Source: an uncultured Agathobaculum sp. | Lineage (GTDB): Bacteria > Bacillota > Clostridia > Oscillospirales > Butyricicoccaceae | Direction of reading: 5' to 3' | Length of the DNA stretch: 42,056 nucleotides | NCBI RefSeq assembly: GCF_944380975.1 | Contig: NZ_CALWJK010000016.1 | Span: 1-42,056 of the forward strand | Shown: positions 1 to 8,639 of the stretch, one piece after another | Layout of the letters: the number at the start of each line of letters is the position of its first letter | Position numbering within the stretch: position 1 is the stretch's first letter | The notes under the pieces: model-generated | Told to the model about the DNA's origin: nothing | Database searches by the model: none | What the model saw: the letters and a program-made list of their open reading frames with translations, nothing else | Made by a program: the position numbers and the translations under genes

Positions 1-3000
1 CGTCTCGCCCTTTTCCTCCTGCACGGCCTCTTCCAGCAGCTTGAGGTACAGGTCATAGCCGACGCTCATCATATGGCCGGACTGCTCCGGGCCGAGCACG
101 TTGCCCGCGCCGCGAATCTCCAAATCACGCATCGCAATCTTAAAACCTGAACCGAATGCCGCAAATTCTCGAATCGCCGACAACCGCTTCTGCGCGATCT
201 CGGAAAGCGCCTTGCCGTGTCGATAGCACAGATAGGCATAGGCATGGCGGCTCGACCGGCCAACGCGCCCGCGAATCTGATGCAGCTGGGCAAGGCCCAT
301 GTTGTCCGCGTTCTCGATGATAAGCGTATTGGCGTTCGGGATGTCGATGCCGGTCTCAATGATGGTCGTGCAGACCAGAATATCCGTCTCACCGTCCGCC
401 ATGGCGTTCATCGCGGCGGCAATCTCCTTTTGCGTCATTTTGCCGTGTACGATGCCGATACGCGCGTCCGGCAGACGCTGCTGCAACTGATTCGCGCACC
501 GCGCAATCGACTCGACGCGGTTGTGCAGATAATATACCTGTCCGCCGCGCGCAAGTTCCCGCCGAATCGCGTCGAGCAGCACGCCGTCGTTCTGCTCCAA
601 AACGAAGGTCTGCACCGGATGACGGTCGAGCGGCGGCTCTTCGATCGAGGACATGTCCCGAATGCCGGACAGCGCCATATTGAGCGTGCGCGGAATGGGG
701 GTTGCGGACAGCGTCAGCACGTCCACCGTCTTGGAAAGCTCCTTGAGCGTCTCCTTGTGGGACACGCCGAAGCGCTGCTCCTCGTCCACGACGAGCAGCC
801 CCAAATCCTTGAACTTGATCTTCTTGTTGAACAGCTTGTGCGTGCCGATCACGATATCGACCGAGCCGGCTTCCAGCTTTTTGAGCAGATGGGTCTGTTC
901 TGAGCCGGTTTTATAGCGCGTGAGCAGTTCGATTGTGACGGGATGTCCCTGAAACCGCTGCAAGGCGGTCAGATAGTGCTGACGCGCGAGCACAGTGGTC
1001 GGCACAAGAATGGCAGCTTGCTTACCTGCCAGCACACACTTCATCACTGCGCGCAGCGCAACCTCGGTCTTACCGAAGCCCACGTCACCGCACAGCAGAC
1101 GATCCATCGGGCGGTCGGATTCCATATCCATCTTGATCTCCGCGATACAGCGCAGCTGATCGTCGGTTTCCTCATAGGGGAAGGCCTCTTCGAACTCGCG
1201 CTGCCATGCATCGTCCTGCGGGAAGGCAAAGCCCTTCACCTTCGCCCGCTCAGCATACAGCTTGATGAGCCCCTCTGCCAGTTCCTTTGCCGCTGCCTTC
1301 GCGCGCGCCTTGGAGCGCGTCCAGTCCGCGCCACCTAGCTTGTTGAGCCGCACGCGCTCCGGTTCGCCGCCGCCGATGTATTTGCTGATCAGGTCGAGCG
1401 AGGTCGCCGGGACATACAGAAAATCCGTTCCAGCAAAGGCGATTTTGATAAAATCGCGCTCCGCACCGTCCACGGTCATGCGCTCCATGCCGACAAAGCG
1501 GCCAATGCCGTGATGCTCATGCACGACCAGATCTCCCGGCGTTAAGTCGGTAAACGACTTGACGCGGTCGCGGTTGGACTTTTTGACCTGCGTCTTTTTG
1601 CGCCGCGCGAGCACCTGCCCTTCCGTGATAACGACCAATCCGAGGTCGGGGTACTCAAAGCCCGCGGACAGCGTGCCCTCCATCACGCACACCTGCCCGC
1701 CCTTGGGCAGCAGGTCGCTGACGGTCGCGGTCAGCCCCGCCTCGGTCAGCGCGTCGCACATATTGCGGCAGCGTAGCGCACTGCCGCACAGCACGGCCAC
1801 CGCGCGCCCTTGCTGCGTATAGCCGCGGATATCCGCTGCCGCCATATCTAGATTGCCGCCATAGGCGTTCATCTGATTGGCTACAAAGTTCTCCAAATGC
1901 TGCGGCGCCAGTTCCGGAACGTTGTTCAAAAAACTGTCCATCCGCAGGATAGTACGCGGCGTGCGGGCAAGCGCGGCAAAATCGAGCGCATAGCCGTCCA
2001 ATCCGGGCGCAAGCTCACCGCGCTCAAGCAGCGCGGTCACATCATCCCCGATGCGCGCGATGAAGTCACGCACCGCATCGCGCAGGCGCGGCGTGTCCTC
2101 AATCAGCAAAATCGCGTTCTCCGGCAGATAATCGAGCGCGGTTGCCAGTTCCGGATAGACCAGCGGCAGATATTTGTCCGCCGCGGGCAGCGCGCCCGTC
2201 TCTTCCAACCGCTCCGCGTCGCGCTCGATGTGCGCGGCAAGATCGGCATGCTTCTTTTTGCGCGTGGACAGCAGGCCACGCACAGCTTTCGCTAACCCCT
2301 TTGCGCCGCCCGGCGCAAGGTGTGGCAGTGTTTCCATGCATGGCAGGCAGCGCAGTGTCTCGGCGGTTTCCAGCCTCCGCTGACTGCCGACGTCAAAGGT
2401 CGCAATCGAGTCGATCTCATCATCCCAAAACTCGACGCGATAGGGGTTTGCCGACTGCGGCGGGAACACGTCCAGAATGCCGCCGCGCACCGAGAACTGC
2501 CCCACGCCCTCGACCTGTACACAGCGCTCATAGCCCGCACGGGTCAGCTGCTGGGTCAGCATCTCGAGCGGCACAGTCTGTCCGGTGGAAAGGGTCACCA
2601 CCGCGCTTTGCAGCGCGTCGGGCGGCAGCGTGCGCTGCACCGCCGCCTGTACGGACAGCACCGCGAAGGAAGCCTGCGGCAGTACATCCAGCACGGCAAG
2701 GCGCTTTTGCTCGTAGCCGCGCGACACCCCGACCACGTCCGCCATGACCAGTTCGCGCGCAGGCAAAGTCAGCACCTCGCGTTCTGCAAAGGCTTGCAAG
2801 TCGCGCGAAAAACGCGCAGCGGCCGCGTCATCGTCGGTCAGCACGCACACCGGGCGGCCGGTGTCCAGCCCGAGCGCCGCCGCAAGGTGCGCCTTATGGA
2901 TCGCTGATAAGCCGACCGCGAGCAGCGGCGTTTTGCCCTGCTGTACGGCTTCTTTCAACGATTTGTATTCATTTAGAAAAGTTATACTTTTAGTTAATTC

Positions 3001-3006
3001 TGTCAT
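1..3006 (-). CDS. mfd: Transcription-repair coupling factor Mfd (C-terminal end cut off by window edge)
   Basis: Mfd releases RNA polymerase stalled at DNA lesions and recruits UvrA. The first 1002 residues are present; the family is usually about 1150-1180 long, so roughly the last 150 lie outside the window. Read from the complement: an N-terminal UvrB-like region, an RNA-polymerase-interacting CarD-like segment near residues 483-545 (FTDLTPGDLVVHEHHGIG), and a RecG-like translocase with Walker A GDVGFGKT near residue 640 and the Walker B-type box DEEQRFGVSHKE near residue 741. The ATG at 3004-3006 is chosen because AAAGGAGGG lies 12 bases upstream on the minus strand. iscU is the upstream gene on the same strand, but a terminator hairpin separates them. 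No frameshift seen. Confidence 0.96.
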   Translation of the reverse strand, partial: MTELTKSITFLNEYKSLKEAVQQGKTPLLAVGLSAIHKAHLAAALGLDTGRPVCVLTDDDAAAARFSRDLQAFAEREVLTLPARELVMADVVGVSRGYEQKRLAVLDVLPQASFAVLSVQAAVQRTLPPDALQSAVVTLSTGQTVPLEMLTQQLTRAGYERCVQVEGVGQFSVRGGILDVFPPQSANPYRVEFWDDEIDSIATFDVGSQRRLETAETLRCLPCMETLPHLAPGGAKGLAKAVRGLLSTRKKKHADLAAHIERDAERLEETGALPAADKYLPLVYPELATALDYLPENAILLIEDTPRLRDAVRDFIARIGDDVTALLERGELAPGLDGYALDFAALARTPRTILRMDSFLNNVPELAPQHLENFVANQMNAYGGNLDMAAADIRGYTQQGRAVAVLCGSALRCRNMCDALTEAGLTATVSDLLPKGGQVCVMEGTLSAGFEYPDLGLVVITEGQVLARRKKTQVKKSNRDRVKSFTDLTPGDLVVHEHHGIGRFVGMERMTVDGAERDFIKIAFAGTDFLYVPATSLDLISKYIGGGEPERVRLNKLGGADWTRSKARAKAAAKELAEGLIKLYAERAKVKGFAFPQDDAWQREFEEAFPYEETDDQLRCIAEIKMDMESDRPMDRLLCGDVGFGKTEVALRAVMKCVLAGKQAAILVPTTVLARQHYLTALQRFQGHPVTIELLTRYKTGSEQTHLLKKLEAGSVDIVIGTHKLFNKKIKFKDLGLLVVDEEQRFGVSHKETLKELSKTVDVLTLSATPIPRTLNMALSGIRDMSSIEEPPLDRHPVQTFVLEQNDGVLLDAIRRELARGGQVYYLHNRVESIARCANQLQQRLPDARIGIVHGKMTQKEIAAAMNAMADGETDILVCTTIIETGIDIPNANTLIIENADNMGLAQLHQIRGRVGRSSRHAYAYLCYRHGKALSEIAQKRLSAIREFAAFGSGFKIAMRDLEIRGAGNVLGPEQSGHMMSVGYDLYLKLLEEAVQEEKGET

Positions 3007-3036
3007 GCCGGGCTGTCACCCTCCTTTGGAGACGCC

Positions 3037-3062
3037 AAAAGGGCAGATTTTACAATCTGCCC
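3037..3062 (-). terminator. Intrinsic terminator between iscU and mfd
   Basis: A 9-bp stem (3041-3049 with 3054-3062, GGGCAGATT arm) has a 4-base loop and is followed on the minus strand by TTTT. It ends only about 30 bases before the mfd ATG, with no room for a promoter between, so mfd probably depends on read-through. Confidence 0.75.
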
Positions 3063-3086
3063 TCAGTGTATGCGTGTGTTCAGAAC

Positions 3087-3536
3087 TTAATGCGCGTGCT
3101 CATCATGCTCGTGGTGGCAAGCGGCACAGTCCATGCTGCATCCAAGGATCTCTGCCGGATCCTTACCCATGCGCTTATAGTAATCCGCGATGGCCGAGCG
3201 CAGCGCCTCCTCCGCGAGCACCGAGCAGTGCATCTTGACCGGCGGCAGGCCGTCCAGTGCCTCGGCAACCGCCTTGTTGGTCAGCTTGAGCGCCTCTTCC
3301 AGCGTCTTGCCCTTGACCATCTCGGTCGCCATCGAGCTGGTTGCAATCGCCGCGCCGCAGCCGAAGGTCTTGAACTTGACATCCTCAATCACGCCGTCAT
3401 CCGACACCTTGAGGTAAATCTTCATAATGTCGCCGCACTTGGCGTTGCCAACCTCGCCAACGCCGTTGGCATCCTCAATCTCGCCCACATTGCGGGGATG
3501 GGTGAAGTGGTCGAGTACCTTTTCGCTGTATTGCAT
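3087..3536 (-). CDS. iscU: IscU/NifU-type Fe-S cluster assembly scaffold
   Basis: This 149-residue scaffold assembles Fe-S clusters from sulfur supplied by the cysteine desulfurase encoded just upstream. The three ligand cysteines of the family are at C34 (NAKCGD), C60 (FGCGAA) and C104 (HCSVLAEEA), with D36 next to the first. The N-terminus YSEKVLDHFTHPRNVG is typical. The C-terminus carries an extra Cys- and His-rich tail (CSMDCAACHHEHDEHAH) that I do not regard as standard; it could bind metal. The start has AAAGGAG 9 bases upstream. It lies 32 bases downstream of nifS on the same strand, clearly one operon. IscU-like rather than full NifU, because no NifU C-terminal domain is present. Confidence 0.95.
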   Translation of the reverse strand: MQYSEKVLDHFTHPRNVGEIEDANGVGEVGNAKCGDIMKIYLKVSDDGVIEDVKFKTFGCGAAIATSSMATEMVKGKTLEEALKLTNKAVAEALDGLPPVKMHCSVLAEEALRSAIADYYKRMGKDPAEILGCSMDCAACHHEHDEHAH

Positions 3537-3568
3537 AGAAAAAATCTCCTTTTTCTGTTGAATCTATC

Positions 3569-4810
3569 TTAGTGATGCTCGTGCAGCTCGCTTGCTGCGG
3601 TCAGATTGGGCTTACCGTTCTCCCATACCGGGCTCATCGAACGCAGCGTGGACACCACCTGTGCGACCGTTTCGATCAGGTAATCCACATCTTCCTCGGT
3701 GTTCTGCTCGCCCAGCGTCAAGCGCAGAGAACCATGCGCAATCTCATGCGGCAGACCGATTGCCATGAGCACGTGGGACGGGTCGAGCGAGCCGGTCGAG
3801 CACGCCGAGCCGGTCGAGCCGCAGATGCCCATATTGTCCAGCATCAGAATCAGGCCCTCGCCCTCAATCGCCTCGAACACGAACGACGCCGTGCCCGGCA
3901 GACGGTTTTCCGGGTCGCCGGTAAAGTGCGTGTAGGGCACCTTGTCCATCACGCCCTTAACCAGCTTGTCCGTCAGGCGCTTCACATAGCCCATTTTCTC
4001 GTCCAGACCCTCGACCGCTTCTTTCATCGCAGCCGCAAGGCCGATGCAGCCTGCGGTGTTCTCGGTACCCGAGCATAGGCCGCGCTCCTGTCCGCCGCCG
4101 TAAACCAGCGGCTCGAGCGCAATGCCCTTTTTCAGATACAGCACACCCACGCCGCGCGGGCCGCGGAACTTGTGCGCAGAAAGCGAAAGCATGTCGATGC
4201 CCATTTCCTGCACGTCGATGTGCATATGGCCGACCGCCTGCACCGCGTCCGTGTGGAACTTCGCGCCGACCGAATGGGCAAGCGCCGCGATTTCCTTCAG
4301 CGGCTGGATGGTGCCGATCTCGTTGTTTGCCGCCATGATGGAAACGAGCGCGGTATCCTCCGAAAGTTCGTTCTTCAGCTGCTCCAGATCAACGCGGCCA
4401 TACTTGTCCACATCCAGATAGGTGACGCGGAAGCCCTCTTTTTCCAGCGCTTCGCAGGTGTAAAGCACTGCGTGATGCTCGATCTTAGAGGTAATCAAAT
4501 GCTTGCGGCCCTTCGCCGTCGGGCCATGCATAAAGCCGCGGATAGCAAGGTTGTCCGCCTGCGAACCGCCGCCGGTGAAGATAATCTCACCCGGGGCGTA
4601 ATCGTTCGCTTCGTTGACCGGCATCGCGGCGTTCAGGCACTTGCCAACCGTTGTGCGCGCTTCGTTGAGCGCCATTTTGGCCTCGCGGCCGATGCGGTAC
4701 AGCGAGGACGGGTTGCCGTAAAACTCGGTCAGCCACGGCTTCATCGCATCAAATGCGGTTTCGGACAGCGGGGTCGTTGCCGCATTGTCCGCATAAACAA
4801 ATCTTTTCAT
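3569..4810 (-). CDS. nifS: Cysteine desulfurase, NifS/IscS family
   Basis: A 413-residue PLP enzyme that removes sulfur from cysteine to give alanine and an enzyme persulfide for Fe-S assembly. Visible: N-terminal YADNAATTP, PLP-stacking His in SKIEHHAV (about H112), ANNEIGT, the PLP lysine K214 in SAHKFRGPRG, and the persulfide-forming C337 in GSTGSACSTGS. The family position is full length. The C-terminus ends in HEHH, echoing the His-rich tail of its IscU partner. ATG at 4808-4810 is preceded by GGAGAGAAAGG. It is first in the operon nifS-iscU; no iscR regulator is next to it in this window. Confidence 0.96.
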   Translation of the reverse strand: MKRFVYADNAATTPLSETAFDAMKPWLTEFYGNPSSLYRIGREAKMALNEARTTVGKCLNAAMPVNEANDYAPGEIIFTGGGSQADNLAIRGFMHGPTAKGRKHLITSKIEHHAVLYTCEALEKEGFRVTYLDVDKYGRVDLEQLKNELSEDTALVSIMAANNEIGTIQPLKEIAALAHSVGAKFHTDAVQAVGHMHIDVQEMGIDMLSLSAHKFRGPRGVGVLYLKKGIALEPLVYGGGQERGLCSGTENTAGCIGLAAAMKEAVEGLDEKMGYVKRLTDKLVKGVMDKVPYTHFTGDPENRLPGTASFVFEAIEGEGLILMLDNMGICGSTGSACSTGSLDPSHVLMAIGLPHEIAHGSLRLTLGEQNTEEDVDYLIETVAQVVSTLRSMSPVWENGKPNLTAASELHEHH

Positions 4811-4839
4811 CTTATATCAAGCCTTTCTCTCCAAAAAGG

Positions 4840-4862
4840 GGATACACAAATCACGGATACAC
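4840..4862. repeat. Short direct repeat in nifS leader
   Basis: GGATACAC occurs at 4840-4847 and again at 4855-4862, a 15-base period, between the likely nifS promoter and its start codon. A third, shorter match (ATACAC) sits inside the promoter. It could be a regulator site; I cannot assign one. Confidence 0.3.
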
Positions 4863-4893
4863 CACTAAAACGATAGGTTCTCCGGGTACTACT

Positions 4894-4923
4894 AATATAC
4901 ACCTGAAACGCGCATTTTAGCAA
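4894..4923 (-). promoter_or_regulatory. Probable nifS-iscU promoter
   Basis: On the minus strand, TTGCTA (4918-4923) and TATATT (4894-4899) are 18 bases apart, ahead of the nifS operon. Four and five of six positions match the sigma-A consensus. Confidence 0.5.
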
Positions 4924-4992
4924 GCGAAAAACTGACGAAACGCGCGCACGGAATCTTGTCATTTTGCATCATTTTGTGCATTTTGCGTAGTT

Positions 4993-5910
4993 TTAACCAC
5001 GATGCCGCGTATCAATTCGCTTTTTCAGGCGCTGCAACACAGCGTCATACCGTTCTGACCGTGCCGTTGGGTTGCCCCGCAGCATGCTCTTGCGGATGCG
5101 GCCGAGGTTTGCCGCCTGCTCATCAAAGCGGTTTTGCAGCTCATCCAGTCGCGCCAAAATCTGCTCTTTCGCTTCAGTAAGCTGCTCGCGCGCATCGCCC
5201 ATGCGTTCGGAGAACTGCTCGCGGGCGTCGTCCATCTTCTCCGACCATTCGCCGCGCGCTTCATCCACGCGGTAGGACAGACGTGTCAGCTGCACAAGGG
5301 CTGTCTCAGAAAGCTGCTGCCGCAGCTCCGCGCCCTGCTCGCGCAGCTTGTCCAGTTCTTCGAGCATCCGGGCCAGATCGAGTGCCGTGCGCACGGATAC
5401 CACAACGTCGCTTGCAAACGCGGCCGAAAGCAGGATATCCACCACGATCAGCACCCCGAACGGCAGCACCACCACAATGGTCTCCACCGGCGGGTGGATC
5501 ACTCGCGCGAGGATCAATCCCAGAAATCCCCAGCACAACGAGGATTGCAGGCAGATGCGCCCCTGAAACTGAAACCGGTGGGTGGAGTAATCCCAGTATT
5601 TCACCTTAAATAATTTTTCCATTATCACGCCGACGACATATTCAAACGCCGTCGCCGCAAACATACTCGCAAAAAACAGTTCGATCGGCCGATTGTATAA
5701 CGGCAGTGAAACATGCAGCAGAATGGTCGCCCCGAAGCCATAGATCGGCAGCATCGGTCCGCGCAGAAAACCGCGGTTGACAAACCGCCGTTGCTGCAAG
5801 GATACGACGGTGGATTCAAAACACCAACCCAGAAAGCAGTACAGATAAAAAATCAGCAGCCATTGGGGGGCGGAATAGTCATAAAGCAAAGGGTCAGTCC
5901 CTCTTTCCAA
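4993..5910 (-). CDS. PF06541-type (putative ABC transporter CmpB-like) membrane protein with C-terminal coiled coil
   Basis: About 305 residues. The N-terminal half has membrane segments and the family hallmarks FYLYCFLGWCFES, RRFVNRGFLRGPMLPIYGFGA and CLQSSLCWGFLG. The second half after about residue 185 is a charged, heptad-like coiled coil (ELDKLREQGAELRQQL and repeats of DAREQ). Function in the family is unknown despite the ABC label; no ATPase is adjacent. The reading frame stays open to a TTG at 5973, but that TTG is part of the -35 box of its own promoter. I therefore place the start at the TTG at 5908-5910, which has AAGGAAG 12 bases upstream; that spacing is long, so the start is uncertain. 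Confidence 0.8.
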   Translation of the reverse strand: MERGTDPLLYDYSAPQWLLIFYLYCFLGWCFESTVVSLQQRRFVNRGFLRGPMLPIYGFGATILLHVSLPLYNRPIELFFASMFAATAFEYVVGVIMEKLFKVKYWDYSTHRFQFQGRICLQSSLCWGFLGLILARVIHPPVETIVVVLPFGVLIVVDILLSAAFASDVVVSVRTALDLARMLEELDKLREQGAELRQQLSETALVQLTRLSYRVDEARGEWSEKMDDAREQFSERMGDAREQLTEAKEQILARLDELQNRFDEQAANLGRIRKSMLRGNPTARSERYDAVLQRLKKRIDTRHRG

Positions 5911-5944
5911 ATAATGCAAAATCTTCCTTGATACCTGTTTTATT

Positions 5945-5973
5945 ATTCTATCTAATTTTTTGACTTTTTGCAA
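5945..5973 (-). promoter_or_regulatory. Promoter of the PF06541 membrane protein gene
   Basis: On the minus strand, TTGCAA (5968-5973), a 17-base spacer and TAGAAT (5945-5950). It interleaves with the opposing promoter at 5960-5988. Confidence 0.65.
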
Positions 5974-5988
5974 GGGTACAGGTATAAT
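5960..5988 (+). promoter_or_regulatory. Promoter of the alcohol dehydrogenase gene at 6031
   Basis: TTGACT (5960-5965), a 17-base spacer and a perfect TATAAT (5983-5988). The opposing promoter's -35 box lies inside this spacer, so the two cannot both be occupied at once. Confidence 0.85.
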
Positions 5989-6030
5989 AGAGTTAACTCA
6001 CTCCAAAACGAAGGGCAGGATGTCGCCGCT

Positions 6031-7209
6031 ATGCTGAATTTCACCATCCATACAACAACCGAGATCGTCTTTGGCCGTGGTATCGAAGAGCAGATCGGCC
6101 CGAAACTGAAGGAAATCGGCGCGCACCGCGTGCTGGTGCATTTCGGCGGGTCGAGCGCGCGCTCATCCGGCCTGCTGGACCGCGTGGAGAAAAGCTTGTT
6201 TGAAGCCGGATTGTCGTTTATTGAATTCGGCGGCGTCGAGCCAAACCCCAAGGTGTCCATGGTGCGTAAGGGCATTACGCTGTGCCAGCGCGAGGGGATC
6301 GACTTCATTCTCGCCGTTGGCGGCGGCTCGGTCATCGACTCAGCCAAGGGCATTGGTATGGGCGTTGCCACGGGGCGCGACCCGTGGGAATTCGCCTCTA
6401 CCGGCACCGCACCAGATAAGACCCTGCCCATCGCCACGGTACTGACGCTGGCTGCCTCCGGCTCGGAAAGCAGCAACTCCTGCGTGCTGACCAACGAGGA
6501 AACCAAGGAGAAGCGCGGCATCACCAGCCAGACCAACCGCCCGCGCATCAGCTTCCTCAATCCGGAAAACACATTTTCTGTCTCCAAATTCCAGACCGGC
6601 TGCGGCATCGTGGATATCATGATGCACACGCTGGAGCGCTACCTCACTCCCGCGGGCGGTGAAAGCGACATCACCGACCGCATCGCCGAGGGCTTGCTGA
6701 TCGCCACACGGGATGCTGGCCGCCGTGCCATTGCCGAGCCGAATGATTATGAGGCGCGCGCTACGCTCATGTGGGCGGGCAGCGTTTCACATAATGATTA
6801 CACCGGCTGCGGACGCGGCCGTCTGTTCCCGGTGCACAAGCTTGAGCATGAGCTGAGCGCCTTCCGCGACGAGATCGCGCATGGCGCGGGACTGTCCGTG
6901 CTGTTCCCGGCGTGGGCGATGTACGAAATGAAGAACGACATCCCGCGTTTTGCCCAGCTGGCAAACCGCGTATTCGGCGTCGAGATGGACTTCGCCTGCC
7001 CCGAGCGCACCGCGCGCGAGGGTATTCTGACCATGAAGCGCTTTTTCGAAGAGATCGGCATGCCGGTGCACCTGTCGCAGCTCGGCATCAAGCCCGCGGA
7101 CTATGAAACGCTCGCGGAGAACACGATGCGCACAGTAAAAGGCCCGGTCAAGAGCTATACGCCGCTCGACAAGGACGCCATCCTTGCCATTTACCGCTTG
7201 GCCGAATAA
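6031..7209 (+). CDS. Iron-containing (group III) alcohol dehydrogenase, butanol dehydrogenase-like
   Basis: A 392-residue NAD(P)H-dependent enzyme that likely reduces an aldehyde to an alcohol during fermentation; the real substrate cannot be read from sequence. Visible: nucleotide-binding GGGSVIDSAKG (residues 98-107), and the four metal ligands D195 (GIVDIMMH), H199, H269 (VHKLEH) and H284 (EIAHGAGL). The N-terminus NFTIHTTTEIVFGRG resembles the YugJ/BdhA branch. The ATG at 6031 has AGGA 10 bases upstream and lies 43 bases past the promoter -10 box. An earlier in-frame TTG at 5968 falls within the promoter and is excluded. It is monocistronic, ending before a hairpin. Confidence 0.93.
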   Translation: MLNFTIHTTTEIVFGRGIEEQIGPKLKEIGAHRVLVHFGGSSARSSGLLDRVEKSLFEAGLSFIEFGGVEPNPKVSMVRKGITLCQREGIDFILAVGGGSVIDSAKGIGMGVATGRDPWEFASTGTAPDKTLPIATVLTLAASGSESSNSCVLTNEETKEKRGITSQTNRPRISFLNPENTFSVSKFQTGCGIVDIMMHTLERYLTPAGGESDITDRIAEGLLIATRDAGRRAIAEPNDYEARATLMWAGSVSHNDYTGCGRGRLFPVHKLEHELSAFRDEIAHGAGLSVLFPAWAMYEMKNDIPRFAQLANRVFGVEMDFACPERTAREGILTMKRFFEEIGMPVHLSQLGIKPADYETLAENTMRTVKGPVKSYTPLDKDAILAIYRLAE

Positions 7210-7220
7210 TCCCCCCTGCC

Positions 7221-7256
7221 GTCTGCGGCGGATGCTTTCCTCCGTCCGCCGCAGAC
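7221..7256 (+). terminator. Hairpin after the alcohol dehydrogenase gene
   Basis: A perfect 12-bp GC-rich stem (7221-7232 with 7245-7256) has a 12-base loop 11 bases after the stop codon. There is no immediate T run, so termination is likely but not certain. Confidence 0.55.
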
Positions 7257-7304
7257 CGGCCAAGCGATTTTACGAAATTTTCCGTTTTTTCTTTGAATTT
7301 TCTC

Positions 7305-7334
7305 TTGACAACTTTTCGCTTTACGCGCTATAAT
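7305..7334 (+). promoter_or_regulatory. tRNA cluster promoter
   Basis: Perfect TTGACA (7305-7310) and perfect TATAAT (7329-7334) are 18 bases apart, 54 bases before the first tRNA. Confidence 0.9.
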
Positions 7335-7388
7335 GTTTAGGCTAACTGCGATACAAACTTGCAGTTTTCATACCAGCTTTTTTCACAT

Positions 7389-7464
7389 TCCTCAATAGCT
7401 CAGTTGGTAGAGCATGCGGCTGTTAACCGCAGGGTCGTTGGTTCGAGTCCAACTTGAGGAGCCA
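7389..7464 (+). tRNA. tRNA-Asn (GTT)
   Basis: 76 nt with encoded CCA. The acceptor TCCTCAA pairs with TTGAGGA, and the anticodon loop CTGTTAA gives GTT. D loop AGTTGGTAGA and T loop TTCGAGT are present. Confidence 0.97.
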
Positions 7465-7467
7465 TAC

Positions 7468-7543
7468 AGGGGTATAGCTCAGCTGGTAGAGCATCGGTCT
7501 CCAAAACCGAGTGCCGTGGGTTCGATCCCTACTGCCCCTGCCA
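7468..7543 (+). tRNA. tRNA-Trp (CCA)
   Basis: 76 nt with encoded CCA. The acceptor AGGGGTA pairs with TGCCCCT (one G-T), and the anticodon loop CTCCAAA gives CCA. Only 3 bases separate it from tRNA-Asn, so the two are co-transcribed. Confidence 0.97.
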
Positions 7544-7547
7544 TTTT

Positions 7548-7623
7548 GCTGCTGTAGCTCAGTAGGTAGAGTGCATCCTTGGTAAGGATGAGGTCACCGG
7601 TTCAAATCCGGTCAGCAGCTCCA
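7548..7623 (+). tRNA. tRNA-Thr (GGT)
   Basis: 76 nt with encoded CCA. The acceptor GCTGCTG pairs with CAGCAGC, and the anticodon loop TTGGTAA gives GGT. Last of the three-tRNA unit, followed at once by a terminator. Confidence 0.97.
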
Positions 7624-7657
7624 AAAAAACGAACCGTTTCAAACGGTTCGTTTTTTT
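7624..7657 (+). terminator. Intrinsic terminator of the tRNA cluster
   Basis: Self-complementary AAAACGAACCGTTT / AAACGGTTCG hairpin followed by seven Ts (7651-7657), directly after the CCA of tRNA-Thr. Confidence 0.9.
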
Positions 7658-7695
7658 ATGTATTGGAAAATCCCCCGCAAAGGAGCGTGCCCGCG

Positions 7696-8601
7696 TTGAA
7701 AATCCGAAACTCTCTGATCCTTCTGCTTACCGCCACCATCTGGGGTGTGGCGTTCGTGGCGCAGACCGTCGGCATGGACTATATCGGCCCGTTCACCTTC
7801 CTGTTCGCGCGCAGCGTGATCGGCGGCATCGTGCTGCTGCCCGTAGTGGCAGTGCTGCACAAAAACGGCCCAAGCCATGCACACGAAACCGCGGAGGAAA
7901 AGCGGCGCGCACGCAAAACCTTATTCATTGGCGGCGTCTGCTGCGGTGCGGTCATGTGTTTTGCGAGTATTTTGCAGCAGATCGGCCTGCTGTATACCAC
8001 CGTCGGCAAATCCGGTTTTCTGACCGCCTGCTATATCCTGATCGTGCCGTTGCTTGGCCTGCTGCTCGGTCGGAAATGCGGCAAGCTTGTGTGGTGCGGC
8101 GTGGCGCTGGCCATTGTCGGCCTGTACTTCCTATGCCTGACCGATGGGCTGAGCATCAACTTCGGCGATTTACTTACCCTGCTCTGTGCGATCCTATTCT
8201 CGGTACATATTCTGGTGATCGACCATTTCTCCCCTTTGACCGACAGCGTCAAAATGTCCTGCATCCAGTTTTTTGTCTGCGCCGCGATCGCGGGCGTAGG
8301 CATGCTGATTTTTGAAGACCCCAGTCTGAGCGCACTGCTGGCTGCATGGAAGCCGGTGCTGTACGCGGGCGCACTCTCCTCCGGCGCAGCCTATACGCTG
8401 CAAATCATCGGCCAAAAGGGCATGAACCCGACCGTTGCATCGCTCATTATGAGTCTGGAGTCGGTGATTTCCGCGCTTGCCGGCTGGGTCATCCTGCGCC
8501 AAACACTGTCCGGTCGGGAACTGCTGGGCTGTGTGCTGGTGTTTGCCGCGATCATTCTGGCACAGTTGCCGGATAAAACCAATCAAAAAGCCGTCAATTG
8601 A
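7696..8601 (+). CDS. EamA/DMT-family transporter
   Basis: A 301-residue polytopic membrane protein with two EamA repeats and about ten hydrophobic segments (first: NSLILLLTATIWGVAFVAQT; the second half begins near FGDLLTLLCAILFSVHILVID). Members export amino acids, metabolites or drugs; the substrate is not predictable. The frame extends upstream into tRNA-Thr, but AAAGGAG at 7679-7685 points to the TTG at 7696 (10 bases); a GTG at 7687 is too close. No promoter is obvious between the tRNA terminator and the gene, so read-through from the tRNA unit is possible. The stop codon lies inside its terminator stem. Confidence 0.88.
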   Translation: MKIRNSLILLLTATIWGVAFVAQTVGMDYIGPFTFLFARSVIGGIVLLPVVAVLHKNGPSHAHETAEEKRRARKTLFIGGVCCGAVMCFASILQQIGLLYTTVGKSGFLTACYILIVPLLGLLLGRKCGKLVWCGVALAIVGLYFLCLTDGLSINFGDLLTLLCAILFSVHILVIDHFSPLTDSVKMSCIQFFVCAAIAGVGMLIFEDPSLSALLAAWKPVLYAGALSSGAAYTLQIIGQKGMNPTVASLIMSLESVISALAGWVILRQTLSGRELLGCVLVFAAIILAQLPDKTNQKAVN

Positions 8602-8614
8602 CGGCTTTTTCTTT
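8585..8614 (+). terminator. Intrinsic terminator of the EamA gene
   Basis: An 11-bp stem (8585-8595 with 8600-8610), AATT loop and T-rich tail. The stop codon TGA (8599-8601) overlaps it. Confidence 0.88.
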
Positions 8615-8639
8615 TGTGCATCTTTTTTCGCATGCCATA

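Noticed and set aside
5911-6030. Longer versions of the PF06541 and alcohol dehydrogenase genes starting at TTG 5973 (minus) and TTG 5968 (plus)
   Set aside because: Both TTGs are part of promoter elements and have no ribosome sites.
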